NCBI GenBank assembly: GCA_027625915.1
Contig: JANTQA010000047.1
Coordinates: forward strand, 7,130,001 to 7,194,000
Direction: 5' to 3'
From: Anaeramoeba flamelloides
Taxonomy: Eukaryota > Metamonada > Anaeramoebidae
Length of the DNA: 64,000 nt
Both the position numbers and the translations under genes were made by a program. Position 1 is the first letter of the stretch. Every line of letters begins with the position of its first letter. Shown piece by piece: positions 60,784-64,000 of the stretch. The notes under the pieces were generated by a model. It saw nothing but the letters and a program-made list of their open reading frames with translations, had not been told where the DNA came from and did not search any database.

Positions 60784-61317
60784 TCTCCTGAGAAATTCTA
60801 ATAAATGGAAATTTATTATTAATATATTTTTCATTTATTTTTCTTTTCTTTCTCATTCTATTCCCTAAATTCCAATTAAAACTTTGTTGAAATTGAATAA
60901 TTACTTTCATGGACTCTTTCATTTATGATTCATAAAATTCACATAAAAAATTCAATAAATTTTAAATCAAATTTTATTTTTTTTTTCATAAAAGTTTCCT
61001 TGAAAAATAACCTCAAAGAGTATCTTTTTTTGTTCCCCTGTATAGGATTTTTTTTTTTGCAAGATTTTTATACAATGAAACCTTAAACGTGTAACAAATC
61101 AGAAAAAAAATATGAAATAAAAAATGTTGGTAATCGAAGTTTCATTATTTTAATTTCTTTGAAATAATAGTAAAAAAAAAGAGAGAGAAAAGAAATGACA
61201 TCATAAAAGAAAAAAAAACTTGATAAAAAATAGATTAAAAAAACAAAGCAGTCAAAAATCTAGAAACAATTAAGGGAAAATATAATTTTTCTATTTAATT
61301 TTAATAAAATTCACGTA

Positions 61318-61671
61318 TTATTTTTTATCTTCTTTAATCTTGACAATATTTCTTGAATTATCAAATATTCCAGATTGATTATCTGTTTTCCTAACACTGT
61401 TTTCAAACAATCCAACTTCACCAGTTTCGCCTCTTTCTTTAACTTTGACAATGTTTCTTGAAGTATCAAACATTCCAGATTGGTTATCTGTTTTCCTAAC
61501 ACTGTTTTCAAACAATCCAACTTCGCCTGTTTCGCCTCTTTCTTTAACTTTGACAATGCTTCTTGAACTATCAAAAACACCAGATTGGTTACTTGTCTCG
61601 CCTGCTTTTTTGGTTAAGAGTGGGACAATGCTTCTGCTTTTAATTTGTTGTTCCTTTGTGAATTCAATTTT
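61318..61671 (-). CDS. Last exon of a gene coding 35-residue tandem repeats
   Basis: A minus-strand frame of 117 codons starting KIEFTKEQQIKSRSIVPL directly after ATAG (61672-61675), which fits the TAG acceptors of other introns here; phase 0. It ends KEDKK-TAA at 61318. The DNA has a 105-bp tandem unit, seen as one partial and two nearly identical protein repeats: RGETGEVGLFENSVRKTDNQ followed by SGMFDTSRNIVKVKE. Within a unit GLFENSVRK and GMFDTSRNIVK look like two half-repeats, so an older duplication may underlie it. Charged, Ser/Asn-rich, no hydrophobic segment; I recognise no family. Near identity of repeats at DNA level suggests recent duplication or gene conversion. No upstream exon with matching phase was found in the next 2 kb. 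Confidence 0.6.
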   Translation of the reverse strand, partial: KIEFTKEQQIKSRSIVPLLTKKAGETSNQSGVFDSSRSIVKVKERGETGEVGLFENSVRKTDNQSGMFDTSRNIVKVKERGETGEVGLFENSVRKTDNQSGIFDNSRNIVKIKEDKK

Positions 61672-61675
61672 CTAT

Positions 61676-62733
61676 TTTTTTTTATTTTTTAAATTTGTAT
61701 TTATTAATAATTTTTTTTATTTAATTTTTGTAAACGAAATCGAAATTACAAGATTAAAAATGGATCAAAAAAAAAAATTTAAAATTTAGTGTTTTCTGTG
61801 GTTAAAACAAAATCTTCCAAACCAAACAACAAAACATAAATAACTCACAAGAATTAACAAAATATAAACTCCAAACAACTATGTTTAAAGAATATATACA
61901 TATATGTTATTGTTTGTTTTTATATTTATTTTCCGATAGAAAAAACTTTATTGACAAGCTAAATTGGAGAAAAACATTAAAACGTGGGTTATTTGCATTA
62001 CAGTAGATAAAAACCATTTTAAGTTGAAGATTCTGTTTGGAATACGAAATGAAATTTTAGTAGAATTATTTTTTAAATTAACGGTAAAATAAACAGAATT
62101 GAAACTTTTGATCAACTTTAATTTTTGGAATTATTCACAAGAATTGAAAATATTCTAATCGATATATATATATATATATCTAGAAAACTATTTTTCAAAA
62201 ATGTTGACTTTCTTTATAATGTTATGGGAAGTGGTTTTGTGAGGTTTTATCTCAATATTTATCTCAAAAAAATTTATCAGTTTTTGGATCAAAATCATTT
62301 AGTCAAATTTTGCAAATTTTTCTTTTTCTTTCTATTACCTTTTTTTTTCTTTTTTTTTAAAAGATCGTGCCGAAAAAAAAGTGATCTTCAAAAATCCAAA
62401 TAATCCCTAAGAAAATTGAGACTATTTAATGTCTTTGGAAATGGATTTAATTATAAAAAAAAAATCTTCTTGTTAACCTTTTTGCAGTGAAAGTTCAGGA
62501 ATAAAAAATCTGTAATACTCATTTCAAAAATTGTTACTCTCTTTTTTTTTTGGTTTTGTTTTGTATTTTTTTTTGGTTTTTTTAAAATATCAAGCTTTTG
62601 ATGTGTTTAGAATGATTAAAAAGTAAATTATTAATAAGATTTAAAAATTAGTTGTTCTTGAATACTAAATAATACTTTTTTTTTTCAATTGATTATTTCA
62701 GGTGAGTCACAATTTTTGAAATGGTGTTTCGTT
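61676..62733. other. Interval upstream of the tandem-repeat exon
   Basis: Should contain the intron and any 5' exons of the gene at 61318-61671, but none can be assigned. (AT)n at about 62162-62180; T-rich runs elsewhere. Confidence 0.3.
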
Positions 62734-62852
62734 GTTTTAAAAAAGTGAGGATTCAATGTTTTAAAAGGTGTTACTCAAACTAATTAAAAACGGGTATGTG
62801 CAACAGTTTAAGCATCTTTATATAAAACATTGAATCCTCACTTTTTTAAAAC
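62734..62852. repeat. Perfect 30-bp inverted repeat (stem-loop)
   Basis: 62734-62763 and 62823-62852 are exact reverse complements over 30 bases (core AAAGTGAGGATTCAATG), separated by 59 bases. An RNA copy would form a strong hairpin. It could be the ends of a tiny mobile element or a hairpin RNA; no family is recognised. Confidence 0.8.
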
Positions 62853-63338
62853 AGCCGTATTTATTTTGAAAAGTTATTGGTATTTGAATTTTAAATGGTA
62901 AAAAAAAAAATGTCATTTCAACTTTTCGCTTTCAATAAGTTCCAAAGAATTAGAAATAATAGGGTATCTTCGTTTTCTTTGAGTAAGTCCTTTTGCTTAT
63001 TAATCTAGACATATTTTTGTTTAAAATAAACAATTTGAAATGAAAGGAATATTTTAGAATAGAAAAAAAAAGAAAATGAGATGAAAATTCTACCCAATTT
63101 AAATTTCAAATACCAGACGTAAAATAATAATACTCCGCACTACGAATATGGGAATTTAATTGATTAAATAGTACGTTTATTTATATAATGGATGGTGGGG
63201 AAAAAAAGTAAATGTGAATAAACCCATTTCTATCCAGTTTAATTAAGATTGCTTCTATAACGAAAAGGTGTGGGATAGTATTCACACATCAAAATACATT
63301 TAGAAATATTAACATACTGCTAATTGCAAAATAAATGT

Positions 63339-63844
63339 ATAGTAGTGAAAAAAATATCTGACATGAAAAAAATGCCGGACAATATTTTTAATTGTGAATA
63401 TTAGGAAAATTGTTGTGTAATTGCAAATATTTTAAATCAAATCCTTTTTATAAATAACCAATTTTTTTATGAGCCGAGTAATAAACCTATTCAACGTTAA
63501 TTAAAGTAAGTTGTCTATAGAATACCCAAGTAATAGCTTGATAATATCAAGTAGATCTACGTTTTTTGAAAAAAAATCGAGTTTTATAGAGGTTTTATAG
63601 AGTTTGTAAAATGATAATTTTTATTCTGGGTTTTTTTATTGATTGAATGATGTTTTTAACAAGTCTAATTTCATTAATCATCCTTCTAATAAGTGGGTGG
63701 GTTAGAATTTTTAAAAGTTTGATTCTTTAAAAAAAAAAAAAGTATTTGATTTTAAGGAAATTACTCAACAATTTTCCTAATGTTCACAATTAAAAATCTT
63801 GTCTGGGATTTTATTCGTGTCAGGTATTTTTTTCACTAATATAA
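63339..63844. mobile_element. MITE-like element, family A
   Basis: About 505 bp, TIRs of about 80 bp: TAGTAGTGAAAAAAATATCT at the left and, complemented, TATTAGTGAAAAAAATACCT at the right, both leading to ATTTTTAATTGTGAA and TTAGGAAAATTG. The inside shares CTAATAAGTGGGTGGGTTAG, inverted, with 19648-20128. No gene. Confidence 0.75.
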
Positions 63845-64000
63845 CACAATTTTCTTTCAACTTTCTGAAAAAAAAAAGTAAATAATAGGAATTAAAAAAA
63901 ATCATTAAAGTTCCCAATTCTCAAAGGGGAAGAATAACATAACTGGTTTACAAAATTCATTCGTTTAAATGTGACTTTGATCTTTTCAACAATTTTCAGA

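Overview
The window is nuclear DNA from a very AT-rich, intron-containing eukaryotic microbe. Evidence: a eukaryotic-type tRNA-Cys with a pol III T-run terminator, GT-AG introns whose acceptors mostly read (A/T)(A/T)TAG, bromodomain/NET, PAQR, PDI and TKL-kinase-like genes, and standard stop codons. Lys/Glu-rich low-complexity tracts coded by GAA, AAG-CAC and GAG-CAA repeats, low gene density and many small DNA transposons suggest an amoeboid protist; from memory the style fits Anaeramoeba best, but no marker gene here proves that.

Layout. 0.9-2.8 kb (minus): Lys-rich coiled-coil protein of unknown function. 9.6-10.7 kb (plus): monoglyceride-lipase-like alpha/beta hydrolase with an all-acidic tail. 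15.8-17.4 kb (minus): single-bromodomain BET-like protein with a C-terminal NET domain. 18.0-22.1 kb: a large inverted duplication with an intact tRNA-Cys in one arm and a decayed copy in the other. 25.1-25.9 kb (minus): adiponectin-receptor/PAQR-type 7TM protein. 33.1-33.7 kb (minus): unknown protein. 40.3-47.9 kb (plus): a protein disulfide isomerase whose two exons fit in phase and in fold across a 6.1 kb repeat-filled intron. 49.7-59.0 kb (plus): a five-exon gene reconstructed here, giving 980 residues with an MLKL-like four-helix bundle, a brace-like helical region, a degenerate kinase domain and a long right-handed beta-helix. 61.3-61.7 kb (minus): last exon of a gene made of 35-residue tandem repeats.

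Between and inside the genes lie at least eleven families of short terminal-inverted-repeat elements (MITE-like, called A to K here), several present two to six times, plus one decayed Tc1/mariner DD34E transposon. Nested insertion is visible at 36.4-37.4 kb. Apart from these the intergenic DNA is A/T homopolymer and microsatellite.

The genes do not form a pathway or operon. The most notable locus is the MLKL-like pseudokinase/beta-helix gene: the combination of a four-helix bundle, brace and pseudokinase is that of the animal necroptosis executioner MLKL, but here a beta-helix of the FBXO11/CASH type is added at the C-terminus.
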